Assembly (NCBI GenBank): GCA_022842785.1
Contig: JALHOW010000003.1
Coordinates: 558,001-622,000 of the forward strand
Source of the DNA: Hyphomicrobiaceae bacterium
GTDB taxonomy: Bacteria; Pseudomonadota; Alphaproteobacteria; Rhizobiales; Hyphomicrobiaceae
Length of the DNA stretch: 64,000 nt
Direction: 5' to 3'
Shown here: piece after piece, positions 28,481 through 36,742 of the stretch
Position numbering within the stretch: the stretch's first letter is position 1
Layout of the letters: each line of letters starts with the position of its first letter
The notes under the pieces: model-generated
Databases searched by the model: none
What the model saw: the letters and a program-made list of their open reading frames with translations, nothing else
What the model was told of the DNA's origin: nothing
Position numbers and translations under genes: made by a program

Positions 28481-29119
28481 ATGGCCACACGATCCAGGCA
28501 AAGGAGCACGCTCTCGCGCCTGATTCTCGGCGCCGACCCGCAGCGGCGCACGCTCTACATCGCCGGCATGACCCCGGCCGTTCTGTATTTCTACTGGGGA
28601 TTGACCAATCAGCTCGGCGCCGATCCGCAGAATGTTCTCGAACGCGCGCTCGGCCTTTGGGCGCTGCGCTTTCTGATCGCAAGCCTCGCCATCACACCCT
28701 TGAGGCAGCTCGGCGGCCCAAGTCTCTATCGCTTTCGCCGCGCCATAGGGCTGCTCGCCTTCTACTACGCGGCGCTGCATCTCACGGTCTACATGGTGCT
28801 CGACAAGGGGCTAGACCTCCCCTCGATCATCGCCGACATCATCAAGCGGCCCTACATCACGGTTGGGATGCTGGCCTTCGCGATACTGGTCCCGCTCGCA
28901 GTGACGTCGAATGGGCCGATGATCCGCCGCCTCGGCGCAAACTGGCGCAAGTTGCATCGCCTCGCGTACGTGGCGGCGGCAGCGGCCGCTCTCCACTTCA
29001 TTATGCTGGTGAAAGTCTGGCCGGGGGAGCCGCTCATCTACGCCGGCCTCGTCGCCGCGCTCCTGCTCTTCCGCCTCGCCAACTCGCTACGCCCGCGGGC
29101 TCGGCCGGCACGATCCTAG
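28481..29119 (+). CDS. msrQ: MsrQ heme-binding membrane subunit
   Basis: The 212-residue protein has six membrane helices of the ferric-reductase-like fold, with His in YAALHLTVYMVL and WRKLHRLAYVAAAAAALHFIM, which bind b-type heme in E. coli MsrQ. It passes electrons from the quinone pool to MsrP. It begins three bases after the msrP stop, consistent with one transcript. Confidence 0.94.
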   Translation: MATRSRQRSTLSRLILGADPQRRTLYIAGMTPAVLYFYWGLTNQLGADPQNVLERALGLWALRFLIASLAITPLRQLGGPSLYRFRRAIGLLAFYYAALHLTVYMVLDKGLDLPSIIADIIKRPYITVGMLAFAILVPLAVTSNGPMIRRLGANWRKLHRLAYVAAAAAALHFIMLVKVWPGEPLIYAGLVAALLLFRLANSLRPRARPARS

Positions 29120-29199
29120 GAATGTTCCGCCGACACTGCCCGCACATGCATGACGGCCGCCCTTGACGGCCCCGCTCGCGCACGGTACGCACGATCTAC

Positions 29200-29216
29200 A
29201 TTAGATCAATTCTAAT
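29200..29216. promoter_or_regulatory. Irr-type iron control element before mbfA
   Basis: ATTAGATCAATTCTAAT is an inverted repeat with six-base arms (ATTAGA/TCTAAT) and five central bases. It agrees at 11 of 12 positions with the Irr box TTAGAA-N3-TTCTAA, as I recall that consensus. It ends 15 bases before the mbfA GTG start, so bound Irr would block transcription when iron is scarce. Confidence 0.65.
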
Positions 29217-29231
29217 CTGGATCCCGCGCAC

Positions 29232-30224
29232 GTGCTGACCCGCCTCTCTCTCATCTCCTCGACCGGCAAGCGCCGCTTCGACGAGCTTACCGAGCAGGAG
29301 ATCCTCGCTCTCGCCATCTCCTCCGAGGAGGAGGACGGTCAGATCTACACGGCCTATGCGGAACGCCTCAGGACCCAATATCCCGCCACTGCCGCCATCT
29401 TCGAGGACATGGCCGCCGAGGAAAACCAACACCGCCGCCGCCTGATCGAAGCCTACCAGCGCCGGTTCGGCGATTTCATCGTGCCCATCCGCCGCGAGCA
29501 CGTGGCCGGCTACTACACGCGCCGCCCCGTCTGGCTCGTCACGAATCTCGACCTCGACACCATCCGCAACGAAGCCGTCGATATGGAGCGTCAGGCGCAC
29601 GACTTCTACGTCGCCGCCGCGGGCCGCTCGACGGACGCCGACACGCGCAAGCTGCTCGGCGATCTTGCTGCCGCCGAAGCCGGCCATCAGGCCAAGGCGG
29701 ACCGTCTCGAGGAAAAACATCTCGGCGAGGGCGCCCGCGAGGAGGAGGATCTCGCCGCTCGCCGCCAGTTCGTGCTGACGTGGGTGCAGCCCGGCCTCGC
29801 CGGCCTCATGGACGGCTCCGTCTCGACGCTCGCGCCGATCTTCGCCACGGCCTTCGCTACTCAGAACCCGTGGACCACCTTTCTCGTCGGTCTTTCCGCC
29901 TCGGTCGGTGCCGGAATCTCCATGGGCTTCACCGAAGCCGCGCACGACGACGGCAAGCTCTCAGGCCGCGGCGCGCCGTGGAAGCGCGGTCTCGCCTCGG
30001 GCGTCATGACCACCATCGGCGGGCTCGGTCACGCGCTGCCCTATCTCATTCCCGATTTTTTCATCGCGACGATCATCGCGCTCATCGTCGTCTTCATCGA
30101 GCTCTGGGTCATCGTGTGGATCCAGAACCGCTACATGGAGACCCCCTTCGGCCGGGCGACGTTTCAGGTCGTGCTCGGCGGCGGCCTCGTGCTCGCCGCC
30201 GGCATACTGATCGGGGCCTCGTAG
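29232..30224 (+). CDS. mbfA: Membrane-bound ferritin MbfA (iron exporter)
   Basis: The 330-residue protein joins an N-terminal ferritin-like diiron domain (EEEDGQIYTAYAERL, AAEENQHRRRL, AAEAGHQAKADRL; residues 20-165) to a C-terminal VIT1/CCC1-type membrane domain with about five helices (VQPGLAGLMDGSVSTLAPIF, GAGISMGFTEAA, GGGLVLAAGILIGAS). MbfA exports iron and protects rhizobia from iron and peroxide stress. Start is GTG 29232; a ribosome site is weak because the operator lies just upstream. The last 19 codons are echoed by a remnant at 32840-32896. Confidence 0.94.
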   Translation: MLTRLSLISSTGKRRFDELTEQEILALAISSEEEDGQIYTAYAERLRTQYPATAAIFEDMAAEENQHRRRLIEAYQRRFGDFIVPIRREHVAGYYTRRPVWLVTNLDLDTIRNEAVDMERQAHDFYVAAAGRSTDADTRKLLGDLAAAEAGHQAKADRLEEKHLGEGAREEEDLAARRQFVLTWVQPGLAGLMDGSVSTLAPIFATAFATQNPWTTFLVGLSASVGAGISMGFTEAAHDDGKLSGRGAPWKRGLASGVMTTIGGLGHALPYLIPDFFIATIIALIVVFIELWVIVWIQNRYMETPFGRATFQVVLGGGLVLAAGILIGAS

Positions 30225-30417
30225 CGATCGCGAGTTTGCAGTGCGCGGTCGGACCTGCGCGACACTACCAATCCAGCACATCCAATTTCAGGGTCTTTGC
30301 CGATGCCCGGCATCAACCCACGCCTAGATAGTCCATGACGCATAGCGCGTGCGTGTCAGCCATCGCGTTCGATCGGCTGCACCGTGTCGGAGACAATCTC
30401 GAAATCGGAGGGTCATC

Positions 30418-32808
30418 ATGGCGAAGAAAGCAAAGCCTGTGCTCGAGCAACCTGAAGCGCGCGAAACCTTCTCACGCCACATCCTCCCAATCCCAGATCC
30501 CAAGCATGTTGGACTGACGACCTATGACGCTAAGGATCCGGCAACGAAATATCCGCCGATCCGAATGCTGCGACCGCCCAAAGGCGCGCCAAATGTACTG
30601 ATCGTTCTCATCGACGACGTCGGCTTCGGTGCCTCGTCTGCATTTGGGGGGCCCTGTCACACGCCCACGGCCGAGCGCCTCGCAAAAGGTGGTCTGAAAT
30701 TCAACCGCTTCCACACGACTGCATTGTGCTCGCCGTCGCGCCAAGCGTTGCTCACCGGACGCAATCATCATTCGGTCGGCATGGGTGCTATCACCGAGAT
30801 GGCGACGTCGGCGCCGGGTAACGACAGCATCCGTCCGAAGGACAAGGCCCCGCTCGCAGAAATTTTGAAGCTCAACGGCTACTCGACCGCACAGCTCGGA
30901 AAGTGCCACGAGGTCCCGTACTGGGAAGTGTCGCCCATCGGGCCCTTCACCCAATGGCCGACCGGCTCGGGCTTCGAGTACTTCTATGGCTTCGTCGGCG
31001 GCGAGGCGAACCAATATTATCCGGGGCTTTACGAGGGAACGACGGCAGTCGAGCCGCCGAAATCGCCCGAAGAGGGCTACACGCTGACCGAAGATCTCGC
31101 CGATCGCGCGATAACCTGGATACGCCAGCAGAAGGCGCTCGTGCCGGACAAGCCGTTCTTCATGTACTTCGCACCCGGCGCGACGCACGCGCCGCACCAC
31201 GTGCCCAAAGAGTGGTCGGACAAATATAAAGGCAAGTTCGACGCCGGCTGGGACAAGCTGCGCGAAGAGACATTCGCCCGGCAGAAGAAGCTCGGCGTCA
31301 TTCCGCAGGACGCCAAGCTGACGGCTCGGCACAAAGAAATCCCTGCCTGGGACGAGATGGACGCGAAACTGAAGCCCGTGCTGGCGCGACAGATGGAGAT
31401 CTACGCGGGGTTCTTCGAGCAAGTCGACCACCATGTCGGACGCATGATCGATACGCTCGAGGAGCTGGAGATCATCGACGACACGCTGATTTACTACATC
31501 CTTGGCGACAATGGCGCTTCGGCAGAAGGAACGATCAACGGCTGCTTCAATGAGATGACGACCCTGAACGGCATGCCGGGCATCGAAACGGTCGACTTCC
31601 TGCTTTCCAAGATCGACGATTTCGGCACCTCCAAGGCGTACAATCACTACGCCGTCGGCTGGGCTCATGCGCTCTGCACGCCCTATCAGTGGACCAAGCA
31701 GATCGCCTCTCACTGGGGCGGCACCCGCAACGGCCTCGTCGTGCACTGGCCGAACGGGATCGAGGGCAAAGGCGAGATCCGTAGCCAGTTCCATCACGTC
31801 ATCGACGTCGCGCGGACCGTCCTCGATGCGGCACACCTGCCGGAACCAACCATCGTCAACAGCATCGCCCAAGCGCCATTCGAAGGCGTCAGCATGTTGT
31901 CGTCATTTGCCGATGCGAAAGCAGCCGAGACGCATGACGTGCAGTACTTCGAGATGATGGGCAACCGCGGCATCTATCACCAGGGATGGACCGCGTGCAC
32001 ACGTCACCGGACGCCCTGGAAGGCGGATCCTCCGCCGCCATTCGATCAAGACGTCTGGGAGCTGTATGGCCCCGACGACTGGACACAGGCGAACGACATC
32101 GTAGCGAAAAACCCGCAGAAGCTTGCCGAGCTACAACGGCTCTGGCTGATCGAGGCCGTGAAATACAATGTCATTCCGCTCGATGACCGTGGCTTCGAGC
32201 GCGTCAATCCAGACATCGCCGGAAGGCCACAACTTATCCGCGGCACGAAGCAGATCCTGTTCCCGCATATGCGGGTCAGTGAAGCCTGTGTGCTGACGCT
32301 CAAGAATAAATCGCACTCGGTCACCGCCGCGGTGAACATCGCCAATGGTCCCGCGGAAGGCGTGATCGTCACGCAAGGGGGCGAGGCCGGCGGTTGGACG
32401 CTCTACGTCAAGGACGGCAAGCTGAAGTATTGCTACAATTTCTTCGGCATCGAGCACTACTTTGCCGAAGCCGAGAACATCATACCGACGGGCAAGCATC
32501 AGGTCCGGATGGAGTTCAAGTACGACGGCGGCGGTCTCGCCAAAGGCGGCGACGTGACGCTCTACTACGATGGCAAGTCCGTGGGCAAAGGCCGGGTCGA
32601 TAAGACACAGCCGATGGGCTACTCAGCCGACGAAGCCGCCGACGTTGGGTCGGACACCGGCTCGCCCGCCTCACCTGACTACGGACCTACCGGCAATGCC
32701 TTCCGTGGCGGCGGCATCGACTGGGTCCAGATCGATATCGGCGACGATGATCACAACCACCTCATCACGCCCGAGGATCGCATTCGAATTGCCATGGCAC
32801 GTCAATGA
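30418..32808 (+). CDS. Sulfatase (arylsulfatase family)
   Basis: The 796-residue enzyme belongs to the alkaline-phosphatase-like sulfatases. NVLIVLIDDVGFGASSAFGG (residues 59-78) supplies metal-binding Asp pairs, and TALCSPSRQALLTGR carries Cys104, the CxPSR residue converted to formylglycine. DNGASAEG and HVIDVARTVLDA are typical later motifs. A C-terminal jelly-roll-like part (from about residue 610) follows. There is no signal peptide. ATG 30418 follows GGAGGG. It sits between intact mbfA and an mbfA 3' remnant, so it may have been inserted there. Its maturase is not in the window. Confidence 0.92.
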   Translation: MAKKAKPVLEQPEARETFSRHILPIPDPKHVGLTTYDAKDPATKYPPIRMLRPPKGAPNVLIVLIDDVGFGASSAFGGPCHTPTAERLAKGGLKFNRFHTTALCSPSRQALLTGRNHHSVGMGAITEMATSAPGNDSIRPKDKAPLAEILKLNGYSTAQLGKCHEVPYWEVSPIGPFTQWPTGSGFEYFYGFVGGEANQYYPGLYEGTTAVEPPKSPEEGYTLTEDLADRAITWIRQQKALVPDKPFFMYFAPGATHAPHHVPKEWSDKYKGKFDAGWDKLREETFARQKKLGVIPQDAKLTARHKEIPAWDEMDAKLKPVLARQMEIYAGFFEQVDHHVGRMIDTLEELEIIDDTLIYYILGDNGASAEGTINGCFNEMTTLNGMPGIETVDFLLSKIDDFGTSKAYNHYAVGWAHALCTPYQWTKQIASHWGGTRNGLVVHWPNGIEGKGEIRSQFHHVIDVARTVLDAAHLPEPTIVNSIAQAPFEGVSMLSSFADAKAAETHDVQYFEMMGNRGIYHQGWTACTRHRTPWKADPPPPFDQDVWELYGPDDWTQANDIVAKNPQKLAELQRLWLIEAVKYNVIPLDDRGFERVNPDIAGRPQLIRGTKQILFPHMRVSEACVLTLKNKSHSVTAAVNIANGPAEGVIVTQGGEAGGWTLYVKDGKLKYCYNFFGIEHYFAEAENIIPTGKHQVRMEFKYDGGGLAKGGDVTLYYDGKSVGKGRVDKTQPMGYSADEAADVGSDTGSPASPDYGPTGNAFRGGGIDWVQIDIGDDDHNHLITPEDRIRIAMARQ

Positions 32809-32839
32809 TCGCGGGCAGCCAGCCTGCGCCACCATCCGG

Positions 32840-32896
32840 GTTTTGCTAGGCGGCGGCTTAGTGCTGGCCGCCAGTATCCTGATCGGGGCGTCTTAG
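32840..32896 (+). pseudogene. 3' remnant of a second mbfA-like gene
   Basis: These 57 bases read VLLGGGLVLAASILIGAS-stop and match the last 18 codons plus stop of mbfA (VVLGGGLVLAAGILIGAS) with 46 of 57 bases equal. Most differences fall in third positions, so the copy diverged while still coding rather than being a fresh duplication. No start, ribosome site or upstream mbfA sequence remains; the sulfatase gene ends 31 bases before it. Confidence 0.7.
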
Positions 32897-33037
32897 GCGC
32901 ACTCGAGCTGCAACAACATTCGGCTCCAGGCACCCGGGAACCTCCAGCACCGCGTCAGGGTTATCACTGAGGCGGCCAATGTCCCTATCAAGTAGCTCGC
33001 CTGAGGTCATGAATCTTGAGCTACTCGAGCCCAAAGC

Positions 33038-34213
33038 ATGTTTGACGAGAAAAGGCGGTTTGCCCGCGACTTGCGCATCGACTTTCTTCGCGGCATCGCC
33101 CTTCTGACGATCTTCATCGATCACGTTCCCTACAACAGGTGGGCTGCCGTAACGCAGCAGAACTTCGGCTTCTCCGACGCGGCCGAAACGTTCGTGGCCT
33201 TGGCTGGCTATTCCGCCGTGCTGGCCTATGGACGTTACCTCGACAAGCCGTCGCCGGCTGAAGGCGTGCGCAAAATCGCCAACCGCATCGGCATCATCTA
33301 CGCCTACCACATGGGGACATTGCTGTTCGTCGCAGCCATGCTGCTGCTGTTGACGCGCATCTCAGGAGATATGCAGCTCGTCGAACTGCTGAAGTTCGGA
33401 ACGTTGCTTTCCGGCGATCCAGCTGCTGCCGCAGGCGCTGCACTGCTTCTCAATCAGCCGACGTTCTTCGACATTCTGCCGCTCTACGTGGTCCTGCTGG
33501 CGATCTTTCCAGCCTTGTATCTCGTGCTGCGACGAAGCATTCCCTTGGGCCTTGCGCTGTCGGCAGTGCCCTGGGCGCTAACCCAGTTCATTCCGCTCAA
33601 CCTGCCGACACTTTCTGGCGAGCCATGGCATTTCAACCCGTTCGCCTGGCAGTTCCTCATGGGATTGGGCATGGCCGCAGCGCTCAAAGTGAAGCGCAAT
33701 GAGCTGCAGCCCTCGCCCGTATTCATTGCGCTCGCGATATCGGTGCTCGTGGTTTCCTTCGTTTTGCGAGCCCCTTGGACACGGTGGCCGTTGCACACGG
33801 GGACCGCGCCCGTCGCCCTCGAGCCGTACGGCGATCTGATGGTGAAAATGACCCTGGGTCCCGCACGCCTGCTGCATTTCATCGCTTTCGGATACCTGCT
33901 TCTCGTGCTGTTGCCGCCACGGGCCTCGTGGCTCAAGACTGGCCTTGCACGTACAGTCGCCGATGCGGGGCGAAACTCGCTCGAGGTCTTCTGCCTCGGC
34001 GTCATGCTCTCGGTGATGGGCGGCGCCATCGTCATCGCCGCAGGCCACGACGCCACCGCCGAAAGCTGGGTCACAGCGACGGGCGTCGTGACGCTGCTGT
34101 TGTTTGGTACAGCCCTCGCGCGCGAGATGCGCGCAAGGAAGAAGACGCGGCAAAGGCAGTCGGGTAATCTTGGTCACGCCGTCGCGCCGCAGCGGCGTGC
34201 TGCGCTGCACTAA
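33038..34213 (+). CDS. opgC: OpgC-domain membrane acyltransferase-like protein
   Basis: The 391-residue protein has about ten membrane helices. The N-terminal RDLRIDFLRGIALLTIFIDHVPYN contains the Arg-Asp/His pattern of OpgC/acyltransferase-3-like enzymes, followed by GFSDAAETFVALAGYSAVLAYG. OpgC adds succinyl groups to periplasmic glucans. The C-terminus (from about 365) is basic and probably cytosolic. The ribosome site before ATG 33038 is weak. No opgG or opgH lies nearby, so the acceptor could differ. Confidence 0.87.
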   Translation: MFDEKRRFARDLRIDFLRGIALLTIFIDHVPYNRWAAVTQQNFGFSDAAETFVALAGYSAVLAYGRYLDKPSPAEGVRKIANRIGIIYAYHMGTLLFVAAMLLLLTRISGDMQLVELLKFGTLLSGDPAAAAGAALLLNQPTFFDILPLYVVLLAIFPALYLVLRRSIPLGLALSAVPWALTQFIPLNLPTLSGEPWHFNPFAWQFLMGLGMAAALKVKRNELQPSPVFIALAISVLVVSFVLRAPWTRWPLHTGTAPVALEPYGDLMVKMTLGPARLLHFIAFGYLLLVLLPPRASWLKTGLARTVADAGRNSLEVFCLGVMLSVMGGAIVIAAGHDATAESWVTATGVVTLLLFGTALAREMRARKKTRQRQSGNLGHAVAPQRRAALH

Positions 34214-34360
34214 TTCCGTCGAGATCCGCGCAGGTCTCCGATGCGAAATTTTATCGACAGATAGTCCGTACATTTACGTACACTACGCCCTTGCAGAGAG
34301 GGCCCGTTATCAACCATGATGAAGGGTCAAAAATCACGTAGGGGTTTCCTGGGAGGCGGG

Positions 34361-35752
34361 ATGAGGGGTTTGGTTGGGCGGCCGTTTGTTGCATTGTTTA
34401 TTGCCTTTTTGACTATCGTCCTTTCACCGCTCCAAGCGCATGCCGCCTCCGGTAGCATCGATCTAACCGCGCATCCCGTCGGTTTTCTGATGCTCTTCAT
34501 CTTCTTCGTGGCCTACGGCTTCGTGGCCGTCGAGGAAGTCATCCAGTTGCGCAAGTCGAAGCCCGTCATGCTGGCGGCGGGTCTCATCTGGGCAATACTC
34601 GGCGTCGTCTACACCCTGAACGGCCAGAGCGCCGTCCTCGAGGCCGCCGCCAAGCACGTGATCCTCGACTACGGCGAGCTGATGCTCTTCCTCATCGTGG
34701 CCATCACCTACGTCAATACGATGCAGGAACGGCGCGTCTTCGATGTGCTGAGGACGAAGCTGGTCAGTCTCGGGCTCTCCTATCGGCAGCTTTTCTGGCT
34801 GATCGGCTGTCTTGCCTTCTTCGGTTGTCCCATCATCGACAATCTGACCACAGCTCTCGTCATGGGCGCCGTGGTCGTGGCTGTCGGCGTCGGCAACTAC
34901 AAGTTCATCGTCATGGGCTGCATCATCATCGTGGTGGCGGCCAATGCCGGCGGCGTGTACTCGCCGTTCGGTGACATCACGTCACTCATGGTCTGGCAGA
35001 AGGGCAAACTCTCGTTCTTGGAGTTCTTCCATCTTTTCGTTCCGGCGCTGGTGAACTTTCTCGTGCCAGCGGTGATCATGCATTTCAGCGTCCCCTTGGG
35101 GACGCCGGCTGCCGTGAGCGAAGTGAGAAAAATGAAGCCTGGCGGATTGGTCGTCCTCCTTCTGTTTCTGGCCACCATCACCACCGCCATTTCGTTCAAG
35201 AGCATCTTCCAGCTGCCCCCCGCCCTCGGCATGATGCTGGGTCTCGGCTACCTGCAGATGTACAGCTATCTGCTCCAGCAGAAAGGCCGGCGCCGCAACG
35301 ACCATGCCTTTGGCTTCGACTCCTTCAGAGAGATCGGCCGGGTGGAGTGGGACACGCTCCTGTTCTTCTTCGGCGTCATTTTTGCCGTAGGTGGCCTCGG
35401 CGTCGCCGGCTATCTCGCGATTCTTTCGAACTTCCTCTATGTCGACCTCGGCCCCACCTACGCCAATGTCGCCATTGGCATTCTGGGTGCGGCGTTCGAC
35501 AACATCCCGCTGATGTTCGCGGTGCTCACCATGAACCCGGAGATGTCGACCGGCCAGTGGATGCTCATCACCCTGAGTACGGGCGTCGGCGGAAGCCTCG
35601 TTTCCATCGGAACGGCGGCAGGCGTGGCTCTGATGGGCCTCGTACGCAACCACTACACGTTCCTCAACCACCTCAAATGGGCGTGGGCGATTGGGCTGGG
35701 CTACATCGCAAGTATCCTCACGCACCTGTGGTGGAACGCGGCGTTCATGTAG
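34361..35752 (+). CDS. nhaD: NhaD-type sodium:proton antiporter
   Basis: The 463-residue protein begins with a signal-like segment ending LQAHAAS, then some 12 helices including the NhaD features FGCPIIDNLTTALVMGAVVVAVG and VVAANAGGVYSPFGDITSLMVW, and GILGAAFDNIPLMFAVLTM. It swaps Na or Li for protons across the inner membrane. I prefer ATG 34361 (GGGAGG just before it); ATG 34316 would add 15 residues. About 90 bases upstream, GTACATTTACGTAC at 34268-34281 is an inverted repeat that could bind a regulator. Confidence 0.92.
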   Translation: MRGLVGRPFVALFIAFLTIVLSPLQAHAASGSIDLTAHPVGFLMLFIFFVAYGFVAVEEVIQLRKSKPVMLAAGLIWAILGVVYTLNGQSAVLEAAAKHVILDYGELMLFLIVAITYVNTMQERRVFDVLRTKLVSLGLSYRQLFWLIGCLAFFGCPIIDNLTTALVMGAVVVAVGVGNYKFIVMGCIIIVVAANAGGVYSPFGDITSLMVWQKGKLSFLEFFHLFVPALVNFLVPAVIMHFSVPLGTPAAVSEVRKMKPGGLVVLLLFLATITTAISFKSIFQLPPALGMMLGLGYLQMYSYLLQQKGRRRNDHAFGFDSFREIGRVEWDTLLFFFGVIFAVGGLGVAGYLAILSNFLYVDLGPTYANVAIGILGAAFDNIPLMFAVLTMNPEMSTGQWMLITLSTGVGGSLVSIGTAAGVALMGLVRNHYTFLNHLKWAWAIGLGYIASILTHLWWNAAFM

Positions 35753-35834
35753 CCGACGAGAAAGGGGGCTGGGCCTGCCATGGCCCAGCCCCTGATCATT
35801 CCCACATCACGAAAAAAGCGGCCGGCGCGGCGCC

Positions 35835-36614
35835 TCAGCTCCCCTTGAACTTCGGGCGGCGCTTTTCGCGGAAGGCCGTGATGCCTTCGATGAAATCATC
35901 CGTCGCCATGACCGTGCCCTGTGCGAACGCTTCCGCATCGAGGAACTCGTCGAACGAGGCGTCGTAAGCCTTCGAGACCATCTTCTTGAGGAGGCCATAG
36001 GCGATCGTCGGCCCGTTCGCGAACTGCTCCGCGACCTCCATGGCCTTGTCCATCAGCTCGCCCGGCGCCACCACCCGCGAGCAAAGTCCAATCTGCAGGG
36101 CCTCCTCCGCGCTCACCTTGCGGCTCGTCAGGAGCATATCCTTGGCCCGGAGTGTCCCGACGGCGCGCGGCAGCGTCGCCAGCAATCCGAGGTCGGGCAC
36201 CACGCCGATCTTGACGAACCCCGTCGTGAAGTAGGCCGACGTCGACGCGATCACGACATCGCCCATGAGCGCGAGCGACACGCCAGCACCGGCGGCCGCG
36301 CCATTCACCGCCGTCACGATCGGCTTTTCGGCCTTCAGCAGCCGACCCGACCAGCGGTAGGAGCGGCGCATACGCTCGCGAGTGTCCGAGGGCTTGGCGC
36401 GCGCCATGTTCCGGATGTCGCCGCCCGCGCAGAAGGCATCGCCCGTGCCTGTGATGAGAATGCAGCGCACGCTGTCGTCTTCGAGCAGCCCGGATACATT
36501 GGCATCGAGGCCGGCCTTGATGCCGGCGGACATGGCATTCATCGACTTCGGCTCATTGAGCCGGACAATGGCGACGCCATCCTTGCGGGTCACGATGACC
36601 GATTCCTCCGACAT
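35835..36614 (-). CDS. Enoyl-CoA hydratase/isomerase family protein
   Basis: The 259-residue crotonase-fold protein shows VAIVRLNEPKSMNAMSAGI, the oxyanion loop GTGDAFCAGGDIRNMA and GAAAGAGVSLALMGDVVIAS. At the second acidic position it has PDLG in VVPDLGLLATLPRAVG, an Asp where many hydratases have Glu, so its reaction (hydratase, isomerase or other) is open. ATG 36614 is preceded by AGGAGG. It is divergent from the acyl-CoA synthetase gene 128 bases away, and the two may act in one degradation pathway. Confidence 0.88.
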   Translation of the reverse strand: MSEESVIVTRKDGVAIVRLNEPKSMNAMSAGIKAGLDANVSGLLEDDSVRCILITGTGDAFCAGGDIRNMARAKPSDTRERMRRSYRWSGRLLKAEKPIVTAVNGAAAGAGVSLALMGDVVIASTSAYFTTGFVKIGVVPDLGLLATLPRAVGTLRAKDMLLTSRKVSAEEALQIGLCSRVVAPGELMDKAMEVAEQFANGPTIAYGLLKKMVSKAYDASFDEFLDAEAFAQGTVMATDDFIEGITAFREKRRPKFKGS

Positions 36615-36742
36615 GCGGCGTGCCTCCTGGTTGAATTGTTCTGTGCGCGAATTCTAACCGCCGCCTAGGCCGTTCGCCAGCTTGCTTTGCCACACAGGCC
36701 CATGCTCAACTGAACGAAAAGATCAAAAGCGGGAGGTTCCCC

